Positions 7,974 through 15,179 of a stretch of 47,251 bases of DNA are shown here, piece by piece. The position numbers and the translations under genes were made by a program. The stretch lies in the NCBI GenBank assembly GCA_028720205.1, contig JAQYLE010000073.1, positions 1-47,251 of the forward strand, given 5' to 3'. This stretch comes from Clostridia bacterium. Lineage in GTDB: Bacteria > Bacillota > Clostridia > Christensenellales > Borkfalkiaceae. Below the pieces are notes generated by a model, which saw nothing but the letters and a program-made list of their open reading frames with translations, ran no database searches and was not told the DNA's origin. Numbering within the stretch: position 1 is the first letter of the stretch; each line of letters begins with the position of its first letter.

Positions 7974-8790
7974 TATGATAAACGCGGCTGAAATTACGGC
8001 TGAAATTGCGGCTGAAAACGCGGACGGAAAGCCTGCGGCGGAACAAAACGAAGCGTACGCTCTGCGCGAAAAAATCGCAGAGGAAAAAGGTTTGCATATT
8101 CTGTACGAAGACAATCAGATAATCGTTGTTTTAAAGCCGCAGATGACGGCGTGCTGCCCGGACGAGAGCAAGGACGCCAATCTGTTCGACGAGATTAAGG
8201 CGTATCTGAAAGAGGCGTATCAAAAACAAGGCAACGTATATCTGGGCCTGGTGCACAGGTTAGATCGTCCCACGGGCGGCGTAATGGTGTACGCCAAAAC
8301 TTCCAAGGCGGCGGGGCGGCTCTGCGAGGGGCTTGCCAAAGGCGATTTCGAAAAGAAATATCTTGCCGTTTTAGTGGGCGCGCCCGAATCGGAACGCGGA
8401 ACGCTTACCAATTATCTGCGCAAGAATACCGTAAACAATATGGTGTATATCTGCACTCCTTCGGAAGAAGGGGCGAAATACGCCGAACTCGATTATAAAG
8501 TGCTGGACGTAAAAAATTCTCTCGCGCTTACGGAAATCCGGCTGCATACGGGCAGAACGCATCAGATACGCGTGCAGACGGCGGGCATATCTCACCCCGT
8601 TTACGGCGATATGCGTTACGGCGGAGCAACGGCGAAAAAGGGAAAACTTGCCTTGTTTGCGTACAGTCTTTCGTTTACGCATCCCGTCAGCAAGGAGAGA
8701 ATGAAATTTATTTCGTTACCGCCGGACGAAACGCCCTGGAAGGCTTTCGATACCGAAAAATTGCTTGCGTTGAACGGCAGGAATATTTAA
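7960..8790 (+). CDS. RluA-family pseudouridine synthase
   Basis: This 276-residue enzyme isomerises uridine to pseudouridine in rRNA or tRNA. The catalytic Asp is D102 in VHRLDRPTGG. Further family motifs are KKYLAVL and LHTGRTHQIRVQ, followed by PVYGDMRYG. The first 33 residues are a low-complexity Ala/Glu run and do not look like an S4 domain, unlike the paralogue at 13584. The start at 7960 has GGAGGG upstream; ATG 7975 is an in-frame alternative. It overlaps the methyltransferase gene, so the pair forms a small RNA-modification operon. Substrate position cannot be told from sequence. Confidence 0.87.
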   Translation: MTETDMINAAEITAEIAAENADGKPAAEQNEAYALREKIAEEKGLHILYEDNQIIVVLKPQMTACCPDESKDANLFDEIKAYLKEAYQKQGNVYLGLVHRLDRPTGGVMVYAKTSKAAGRLCEGLAKGDFEKKYLAVLVGAPESERGTLTNYLRKNTVNNMVYICTPSEEGAKYAELDYKVLDVKNSLALTEIRLHTGRTHQIRVQTAGISHPVYGDMRYGGATAKKGKLALFAYSLSFTHPVSKERMKFISLPPDETPWKAFDTEKLLALNGRNI

Positions 8791-8857
8791 AACGGAAAAA
8801 AACGCCCAAAAAAAAGGAGAAAACGCGCAGAAAAAACGCGAATTTCGGTAAATGCGT

Positions 8858-8886
8858 TTGACAAAAACCGCGCGAGGGTGTAAAAT
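8858..8886 (+). promoter_or_regulatory. Promoter of the 778-residue surface protein
   Basis: TTGACA (8858-8863), 17 bp and TAAAAT (8881-8886). The leader contains a 6-bp hairpin (GAAGGC / GCCTTC) from about 8893 to 8914, upstream of the ribosome-binding site. No terminator follows that hairpin. Confidence 0.75.
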
Positions 8887-8951
8887 AGAATAGAAGGCTT
8901 GGAATATCGCCTTCGGCAGATATATTTTGCGATAAAGGAACTTACCTTACC

Positions 8952-11288
8952 ATGAACAAAAAGTTAAAACGGTTGAACATATTGCTTGCCGGCGCGGTTT
9001 GCGCGGCGGCGATCGGAACGGGCGCCGGTCTGGCGATGAAAACTTCTGACGCTTCGGCGGAAACGTATGCGCCGACGTCGGTGTTTACGAAGAGCGGCGC
9101 AACCATAGCCGCTTCGGAGAGCGACGCGCAGAACCTTGCGTTTACCTTTACGAAAGATACCGATACGGTATCGTATAACCGTACGCTCGCGTGGAAATGG
9201 CACGAAACGGCGGCGGCTGCGGAATATCTTTCGTTCAGGTTTGCGTTGGACGGTAATTTTTCCGAATTTTCCGTTACGTTCGAAACGGCGTCGTTAACCG
9301 CCACCGAGCACGGTAAAATAACCAATAAACTCGTGTTTACTCCCGGAACAAGCGGTCTGAGCGTCGAACTGTTTCAAGGCGACGTTTCCAAGGGAGCGGA
9401 AACGTTTTCTTCCTACGCCGTCTCCGACGATATTCAGGTTAAATTAGGCGAAGCGGCGGACGCCGCCGCGGGCGAATTCACCGTTTCCGTAAAAGCGGGG
9501 GATACCGAAACGGCGTTAGGCGCGATAGGCAACGTCGGTTCGAATTATGCCGAATACGTCAGCGGCGATAACGGTAAAACTCCGCTTGCTTTCTCCGCAA
9601 AACTTTCCGAAGGAAAAACTTCTGCCGAATGCCGGTTTAAAGAACTCAACAAACAGTCGTTTGCGCTGAACGGCGACGGAAAAATTCAGGACAACGCCGC
9701 GCCCGTGCTGACGCTGAACGACGATGAAATGACGCTGGCGCTCGGCGAAACGTTTTCGTTGGAAACGAAAGCGGTAGACGTGCTGGATAAAAACCCTAAG
9801 AGCACAATTACCTATTACCAGTGGGCGCCCGTGGATACCGAGGCGAAATATGCCGATTTAACCAGCGGCACCACCCGTTTTTACGATAAGACCTACAAAG
9901 ACGGCGAAGTGGAAAAAACCGTTTACGAGCAAACGCGTAACGGCAGAACGCATACGGAGTACGTTTCTATAAAGTATACGCTTACCGATTCCACGCATAC
10001 CAAAGACGCAACGGAAGAGGATAAAAAAGCGGCGGAGTGCATGCTCGCCTGGTATATGAAACAAAACGTGTACGAGATGGAACTTGCCGACGAGAGCGCC
10101 TCCAAAGTGCTCTGCCTTGTGGTGGAAGAAGACAAAACCGCGCCCGAATACACCGGCGGAGACGTTTCAGATCCGGGCAGTTATGCGGCGAAGTATCAGC
10201 AGGAAGTGGCGGATGAAACGGCGGATATGAAGGCGGGCGAAAGCGAATCGTTTTATCTTCCTTCGTTCGAAAAGATGTTTGCCGATAATTCCACGGGGTA
10301 TAAATCGCTGAAATACACGCTTTGTTATAAAACGCCTTCCAATACGTCGGGCTCAAGTTCTTCCAATCAATCGATGAACAGTCTGAAACTCACCGTTTCT
10401 TCCGTGGGCACGTATCGGTTTAAACTGTTTGCTGCCGATAAAGCGGGCAACGTAATGAAGTCTAAAAAACCCGGTGAAACGGAAGCGGAAACGATTACCA
10501 CCGATAATATATGGGAACACGACGAATTGCCTACGTTTACGTTTGAAATCGATACGTTAAAAACCATTTATCTGGAAAGCGATACGGCAAGTTCCCGTTC
10601 GGATACCGGGCTGATCGACGTGAAGTACACGGATATTTCGTTCAGCGTAAAGGGTACGCCCGAAAGAAGCGAATACGGCTTGTATTTCTTCGATCTTGAA
10701 TATTTCAATCAAAAATATGCCCGATACAGACTGGCGGCGGACGATCTTTCGGAAATAACTTTCTCTTTGCTTTCTTCGGCGGATACGATTGAGAAAGCGG
10801 CGGAAGCCTACGCCGAAGCCCTGGCGGTAAAACTCGACGCTTCGGGAACGACGATTACGGCGGATACCTTCCTGAAAAAGGATTCCGACGGCAGAACGGT
10901 GCTTCGCGAAATCGGGGAGTATAACGATCAGGTGAAAGACGAAAACTATCCCGATAACCGCTATCAATGGAAACCGAGCGATAAATCGTTCCTTCCCGCG
11001 GAACGCGGCAACTATATCGTGTTCGGCGTATTTACCGATCCGCTTTCGCTTGCCGCCACGGTTGCCGGCTATAAGGCGATTGACGTAAGCGATAAAGAGG
11101 ATATCAATCCGGGCGAATCGGAGTGGTTGAAAAACAATCTTGTTTCCGTAATTTTATTCTCGATTGCGGGCGTGATGCTGATTCTTATCATCGTGTTGCT
11201 GTTTATCAAGCCTTCGGACGAAACGTTGGAAGACGTGGGCGCGGAAGATGCGACGAAAGGTAAAAAACGCACGAAAGCAAAGAGATAA
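8952..11288 (+). CDS. Membrane-anchored surface protein of unknown function
   Basis: This 778-residue protein has an N-terminal signal sequence (KKLKR, then a hydrophobic stretch to about residue 30, with a likely cleavage near DASAET). A single transmembrane helix near residues 730-753 (VSVILFSIAGVMLILIIVLL) is followed by a basic tail ending KGKKRTKAKR. The roughly 690 residues between would be extracellular; they are rich in Thr, Asp, Glu and Lys. Two stretches (VLTLNDDEMTLALGETFSLE and TYRFKLFAADKAGNV) resemble strands of Ig-like or cadherin-like surface domains. There is no LPxTG or SLH motif. It has its own promoter and terminator. I do not recognise the family; a surface or cell-envelope role is inference. 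Confidence 0.75.
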   Translation: MNKKLKRLNILLAGAVCAAAIGTGAGLAMKTSDASAETYAPTSVFTKSGATIAASESDAQNLAFTFTKDTDTVSYNRTLAWKWHETAAAAEYLSFRFALDGNFSEFSVTFETASLTATEHGKITNKLVFTPGTSGLSVELFQGDVSKGAETFSSYAVSDDIQVKLGEAADAAAGEFTVSVKAGDTETALGAIGNVGSNYAEYVSGDNGKTPLAFSAKLSEGKTSAECRFKELNKQSFALNGDGKIQDNAAPVLTLNDDEMTLALGETFSLETKAVDVLDKNPKSTITYYQWAPVDTEAKYADLTSGTTRFYDKTYKDGEVEKTVYEQTRNGRTHTEYVSIKYTLTDSTHTKDATEEDKKAAECMLAWYMKQNVYEMELADESASKVLCLVVEEDKTAPEYTGGDVSDPGSYAAKYQQEVADETADMKAGESESFYLPSFEKMFADNSTGYKSLKYTLCYKTPSNTSGSSSSNQSMNSLKLTVSSVGTYRFKLFAADKAGNVMKSKKPGETEAETITTDNIWEHDELPTFTFEIDTLKTIYLESDTASSRSDTGLIDVKYTDISFSVKGTPERSEYGLYFFDLEYFNQKYARYRLAADDLSEITFSLLSSADTIEKAAEAYAEALAVKLDASGTTITADTFLKKDSDGRTVLREIGEYNDQVKDENYPDNRYQWKPSDKSFLPAERGNYIVFGVFTDPLSLAATVAGYKAIDVSDKEDINPGESEWLKNNLVSVILFSIAGVMLILIIVLLFIKPSDETLEDVGAEDATKGKKRTKAKR

Positions 11289-11337
11289 CCGTTTTACCCC
11301 GAATCGATTCGGGAAAGAGCGGTAAACAAAAAAGCAG

Positions 11338-11369
11338 AGCGGCGGAATTTTCGGGTTCCGCCGCTTTTT
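11338..11369 (+). terminator. Intrinsic terminator after the surface protein gene
   Basis: AGCGGCGGAA, an 8-nt loop, TTCCGCCGCT, then TTTT: a perfect 10-bp stem. A separate 16-bp palindrome (CCCGAATCGATTCGGG, 11298-11313) lies between it and the stop codon. Confidence 0.88.
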
Positions 11370-11407
11370 CCGTTCTTTTTTATTCTTACGGCGCATATAT
11401 ATTTTTT

Positions 11408-11644
11408 ATGACGACGTTGAGCGAATTGAAAACGGGAGAAAAGGCGAAAATCGTCTCGGTATTTCTGCCTCCTCAGACAACGGAACGCCTGCGTATATTG
11501 GGGATGTCCCGCGGGAAAGAAATCGTGCTTTTAAAGCGTACTTTTTTTTCCAGAACATACCTTGTTTCCACGTCGGACGGCAGAGTGGGGTTGCGAAAAA
11601 AGACGGCGGAAAAAATCGTTCTGGAAGGATTGAACGAAAACTGA
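11408..11644 (+). CDS. feoA: FeoA-family ferrous iron transport accessory protein
   Basis: This 78-residue SH3-like protein assists the FeoB ferrous-iron transporter at the cytoplasmic face. TLSELKTGEKAKIVSV and RLRILGMSRGKEIVLLKR are classic FeoA strands (compare LxxLxxGxxGxV and RLxxLGxxxG). Length is normal. The ATG at 11408 has no Shine-Dalgarno: the upstream DNA is CATATATATTTTTT. A TATATA at 11396-11401 with a weak TTCTTT -35 would place the transcript start at or next to the ATG, so a leaderless message is possible. The feoB reading frame begins about 30 bp after the stop. Confidence 0.85.
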   Translation: MTTLSELKTGEKAKIVSVFLPPQTTERLRILGMSRGKEIVLLKRTFFSRTYLVSTSDGRVGLRKKTAEKIVLEGLNEN

Positions 11645-11676
11645 GCGCGAAACGGGCGCAAAAGGAGAGCGGAACG

Positions 11677-13557
11677 ACGGACGTAATACTTACGGGTACC
11701 CCCAACGTGGGAAAAACCACTTTGTACAACGCCCTTACGGGGCGGCATAACCGCACGGGAAACTTTCACGGCGTTACGGCCGCGGTTTCCAGTGCGAACA
11801 GCCGCGTGCGCGGAATAAATAAAGTGAGCGACCTTCCGGGGTTGTATTCGTTGAAAAGCGGTAAAATCGAAGAAAAAATCGCGGCGGAAGAATTGCGTCG
11901 CGCTAAAAATTCAGGCGCGATAACGGTGCAGATCGTAAACGCGTTGCAACTTTCGCGTTCGTTGCCGCTATTGCGGGAACTGCAATCGTTCGGCGTGCGC
12001 CCGGTTGTGGCAATCACGCAGGAAGAACGCTTGAAAAAACGCGGCGGAAACATCGATTTACCGCGGCTTTCCGCTTATTTGGGCGCGCCTTGCGTTTGCG
12101 TAAACGCGTTAAGTAAAAATTCGGTAAGCGAATTCGTAAAAAAACTGAACGAATTGCGCGTCTCGTCGCAAAAAAGCGCGGACGATAAAAAAAGCATGTT
12201 TTTTTCTTCGTCGCAAGGCGGCATACCGGGCTACGAACCGCCGCGGCAAAACAAGAAAGATGTCGGCGCGTCCGCTTTGTTTTCCTCGTGGTTGTTGCCC
12301 GTTTTTTTTGCGCTGACGGCGGGAGTGTTTTATATTACGTTCGGCAAAAACTCCGTAGGCGCGCTTGCGAAAAACGGCATAGAAAGCCTGTTTTCTTATT
12401 TTGCGCGTGCGGCGGGGGAACGCCTGCAAAGTCCGTTTCTCCGCAACGTTATTTGCGGAGGAGTCTTGCGCGGCGTTGGCAGCGTGCTTTCGTTTCTGCC
12501 GCAGATCATGCTTTTATATCTGTTTTCCGAATTGCTGGAAGAAAGCGGAGCGATGTCCGCGCTGTCGTATGCTACCGACGGTTTGTTTTCGCTGATCGGG
12601 CTTTCGGGGCGGGCGGCTTTCTGTATCTTTTTAGGGTACGGGTGCACGGCGGCGGGAATCGCCTCGACGGCGGCGTTGGAAAATCCGCGCGCGCAGCGAA
12701 GGGCGGCGGCGTGTTTGTACTTTATTCCGTGCAGCGCGAAATTGCCGGTATATCTTACGTTGCTGTCGTCGCTGGTTAAAAACGCGTTTCTGGGAGCGCT
12801 GGTTTTATATGTTCTTGGTACGGGCGCGGGGTTGGCGGCGGCTGCGTTATGCGGGGGAAAAGAAGAAGATTTTATTATGGAAATCGCGGATTTTTCTCTT
12901 CCGTCTCCTCTTTTTATCTTAAAAAAGTTGCTCTTTCGCATAAAAGGGTTTATAATAAAAGTATCGGGATCCGTAACGCTTTTCACCGTAACGGCTTACG
13001 CGCTTGCCTCGGTGAATTTTCGCGGCGCGTGCGCGGCGGAAGAAAGCATACTTGCCCGAATAAGCAAAGCGTATTCGTTTTTGTTCTATCCGATGGGCGT
13101 GAAAGACTGGCGCGCGGCGTTTGCGGCGGCGGGCGGCTTTGTGGCAAAGGAAAACGTCTCCGGGCTGATTTCCGCGCTGTATCCCGAAGGCGTCGGATTT
13201 TCCCGCGCTTCGGCGGCGGCGTATTTAACGTTTATCGCGTTGATTCCGCCGTGCATTACGGCGGTGAGCGCAGCGGCGAAAGAACTCGGCGCCGGGTGCG
13301 CCTGGAAATACGCGGCGTTACAGACGGCTGTTGCGTTTCTCGCCGCATATACCGTTTATTTCCTTTTAAAGGGCGGCGTTGCAACGGGGATCTGTTTGTC
13401 GTTGCTTGCTGCCGCGTTTGCGGCGGCGTTTGCCGCATTAGCGGTTTCAACGGCGAATAAACGGAAAAATCCGAAGAAACGGAAACAAGCGTTTCAAATC
13501 CGGAACGGGTTAACGAAAAATCGCGGGAACGCGGGGAAGGCGGCGCGTTTTACATAA
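11677..13557 (+). CDS. feoB: Divergent FeoB-family ferrous iron transporter; probable ACG start
   Basis: About 626 residues. The N-terminal G domain has G1 (GTPNVGKTT) and G3 (DLPG), but the G4 motif that FeoB normally writes as NxxD reads ITQEERLKKRGG and the G5 SA reads NA, so guanine specificity may be lost. The membrane domain keeps the FeoB core: GVGSVLSFLPQIMLLYLFSE, LGYGCTAAGI and CSAKLPVYLTLL, with several hydrophobic segments to the C-terminus. No ATG, GTG or TTG precedes the G1 motif in frame; the first, GTG at 11707, would cut G1 in half. AGGAG at 11663-11667 sits 9 bp before ACG 11677 (6 bp before ACG 11674), so initiation at ACG is proposed. A sequence error or a true pseudogene start is the alternative. 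Confidence 0.72.
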   Translation, partial: TDVILTGTPNVGKTTLYNALTGRHNRTGNFHGVTAAVSSANSRVRGINKVSDLPGLYSLKSGKIEEKIAAEELRRAKNSGAITVQIVNALQLSRSLPLLRELQSFGVRPVVAITQEERLKKRGGNIDLPRLSAYLGAPCVCVNALSKNSVSEFVKKLNELRVSSQKSADDKKSMFFSSSQGGIPGYEPPRQNKKDVGASALFSSWLLPVFFALTAGVFYITFGKNSVGALAKNGIESLFSYFARAAGERLQSPFLRNVICGGVLRGVGSVLSFLPQIMLLYLFSELLEESGAMSALSYATDGLFSLIGLSGRAAFCIFLGYGCTAAGIASTAALENPRAQRRAAACLYFIPCSAKLPVYLTLLSSLVKNAFLGALVLYVLGTGAGLAAAALCGGKEEDFIMEIADFSLPSPLFILKKLLFRIKGFIIKVSGSVTLFTVTAYALASVNFRGACAAEESILARISKAYSFLFYPMGVKDWRAAFAAAGGFVAKENVSGLISALYPEGVGFSRASAAAYLTFIALIPPCITAVSAAAKELGAGCAWKYAALQTAVAFLAAYTVYFLLKGGVATGICLSLLAAAFAAAFAALAVSTANKRKNPKKRKQAFQIRNGLTKNRGNAGKAARFT

Positions 13558-13583
13558 ACGCAGACGCGCGGAGAAAAATACCT

Positions 13584-14474
13584 ATGAGAGAATGGAAAGT
13601 TACGCAAAACTGCACGTTGAAAGAATTTACGGATACGCACGATCCGCAGGCATCGTTTGTATTTTCGGCGCTGATCAAATCGCGCGATATCAAAGTGAAC
13701 GGCGTGCGGCAGACCATGCCCGACGCGCGCCTTTTTGCAGGAGATACCGTGCGCTATTACCTTACGGAAAAACAGCGGGAAAAGCCCGCGTTTTACGTGG
13801 CGTACGAAGACAATAATCTGCTGGTGGCGGATAAGGAAAGCGGCGTGAATTCGGAGGCTGTGTTCGCCATGCTTTCCCGCGCGGATTATCCGGCGGAGAA
13901 AACGGGCGAAGAGGAAGAGCGCGAGGCGGAAACTTCCGAAAAAGCCGTGTACTTCATTCATCGGCTGGACAGAAACACGCGCGGATTGCTTTTGTTTGCC
14001 AGAACGGCGGAAGCGGCTGAGGCGGCGAAAAAAGCGTTTAAAGAACGCGCCACGGAAAAAATTTATCTTGCCGTTTGCGCAAATCGGTTTTCGGTAAACG
14101 CCGCCGTTAAAGAGGCGTATCTCAAAAAGGATAACGAGCGCGCGCTGGTGCGCGTGACGGACGAAAAAGAAACGGGCTCGGAAAAGATAAAAACGCAATA
14201 CGAAGTCCTTGAAAAAAAAGGAGATCTCGCGCTTTGCAAAATTATATTGCATACGGGCAAAACGCATCAGATCCGCGCGCATATGGCGCACCTGGGCTGT
14301 CCCGTGCTGGGCGATACCAAATACGGCGACAAAGCGCTGAACGAACGCTATAAAAAAACCCGACAATGCCTTCTGGCAAAAAGTCTTACGTTGCATTTTC
14401 CGCCTTGTTCGCCGCTGTATTATGCCGACGGAAAAACGTTCGTATCCCGCTTTGATTTAACGCTTTCCCGATAA
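13584..14474 (+). CDS. RluA-family pseudouridine synthase (RluC/RluD-like)
   Basis: This 296-residue RNA-modifying enzyme has an N-terminal S4-like RNA-binding region (about residues 10-60, with VFSALIKSRDIKVNGVRQTM) and a catalytic domain. The catalytic Asp is D129 in HRLDRNTRGLLLFA. LHTGKTHQIRAHMAHLGCPV follows. It is a paralogue of the enzyme at 7960, which lacks the S4 region. The ATG at 13584 is preceded by GGAG. It lies 26 bp after feoB with no terminator between, so it may be read through from feoAB; a strong terminator ends the unit. Target uridines are unknown. Confidence 0.88.
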   Translation: MREWKVTQNCTLKEFTDTHDPQASFVFSALIKSRDIKVNGVRQTMPDARLFAGDTVRYYLTEKQREKPAFYVAYEDNNLLVADKESGVNSEAVFAMLSRADYPAEKTGEEEEREAETSEKAVYFIHRLDRNTRGLLLFARTAEAAEAAKKAFKERATEKIYLAVCANRFSVNAAVKEAYLKKDNERALVRVTDEKETGSEKIKTQYEVLEKKGDLALCKIILHTGKTHQIRAHMAHLGCPVLGDTKYGDKALNERYKKTRQCLLAKSLTLHFPPCSPLYYADGKTFVSRFDLTLSR

Positions 14475-14505
14475 AACGCCGCGAAAGTTATATTGTATGC
14501 CGCCT

Positions 14506-14544
14506 GCCGCTTTTTGTAAAAATCTTGCGGAAAGCGGCTTTTTT
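14506..14544 (+). terminator. Intrinsic terminator after the pseudouridine synthase
   Basis: GCCGCTTT (14506-14513) pairs with AAAGCGGC (14531-14538), followed by TTTTTT. Immediately downstream a second hairpin (TTGCGGC / GCCGCAA, 14546-14564) could serve the opposite strand or separate the next operon. Confidence 0.83.
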
Positions 14545-14619
14545 GTTGCGGCGATCCGCCGCAAAAATATAATTTCATAAATAAATACGATAAATTTTTT
14601 CATCGTTGCCGTTATCCGC

Positions 14620-14648
14620 TTGACAAAGATGCCGAAAAGTATTAAAAT
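14620..14648 (+). promoter_or_regulatory. Promoter of the metal-resistance operon
   Basis: TTGACA (14620-14625), 17 bp and TAAAAT (14643-14648). The operator palindrome begins on the last base of the -10 and covers the expected start site. Confidence 0.82.
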
Positions 14649-14665
14649 ATGAATAAGTATTCATA
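14648..14665. promoter_or_regulatory. Operator palindrome for the ArsR/SmtB-type repressor
   Basis: TATGAATA-AG-TATTCATA is a perfect 8-2-8 inverted repeat. It matches the ATGAAnA/TnTTCAT-type half-sites of zinc/cadmium sensors of the ArsR/SmtB family. Its position over the end of the -10 and the transcription start would block polymerase until metal releases the repressor encoded next. The match to the family's operator pattern is established knowledge; regulation here is inferred from position. Confidence 0.82.
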
Positions 14666-14742
14666 AGATAATATAAAGAGAATGAAAAAAATTCCGGATT
14701 TCGTAACAAAGATACGTAAGCATACGGGAGGGAAAAAGCGGT

Positions 14743-15120
14743 ATGAAAAAAACGGTGAGAAAAATATCGGACAGCGCAAACGAACGGGCGGCTCACGACA
14801 TGCGCGCCGAGCGCGCGAAAAAGGCGGAACTGAGCGGAGATATGCTGGAAACGACGTGCAATATCTTTAAAATGCTTTCGGAACCTTCGCGGTTGAAAAT
14901 AGTTCTTGCGCTGCTGGAAGGGGAGATGTGCGTGTACCATATCGTTGAAGCGACGGGCGGCAAGCAGAGCGCCGTAAGTCATCAGTTGCGCGTTTTAAAA
15001 GACGGTAAAGTGATACGCGCGCGGCGGAACGGACAGAACGTGGCGTATTCCATAGCAGACGAACATATCGCGCAGATGGTGGCTATCGGCGTGGAGCACG
15101 CGCGTTGCGAAACGGAATAA
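14743..15120 (+). CDS. ArsR/SmtB-family metal-sensing repressor (CzrA/NmtR/CadC-like)
   Basis: This 125-residue winged-helix repressor probably controls its own operon through the palindrome at 14648-14665. The recognition helix region reads GGKQSAVSHQLRVLKDGKV. The C-terminal alpha-5 metal site can be placed by spacing: D106, H108, H119 and C122. CzrA has Asp-His-His-His at the same offsets and SmtB Asp-His-His-Glu, so the last ligand is Cys here. C63 (in EMCVYHI) sits near one of the alpha-3 ligands of CadC, but the second Cys is Tyr (Y65). That points to Zn, Cd, Co or Ni rather than arsenic. GGGAGG precedes the ATG by about 10 bp. It is followed by the metal ATPase after 59 bp. Confidence 0.9.
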   Translation: MKKTVRKISDSANERAAHDMRAERAKKAELSGDMLETTCNIFKMLSEPSRLKIVLALLEGEMCVYHIVEATGGKQSAVSHQLRVLKDGKVIRARRNGQNVAYSIADEHIAQMVAIGVEHARCETE

Positions 15121-15179
15121 AAAACGGGAATTTTTCGGCTTACGTCAAGTTTTGCGGATAATATAACGGGTAATATAAT

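Noticed and set aside
11600-11710. A -1 frameshift joining feoA to feoB
   Set aside because: The frames differ by -1, but there is no slippery heptamer before the feoA stop, and a good Shine-Dalgarno lies before ACG; kept only as an alternative to the ACG start.
13494-14396. A 300-codon frame on the minus strand opposite the pseudouridine synthase
   Set aside because: Very high Arg/Phe/His content, no start signal, and a certain gene on the other strand.
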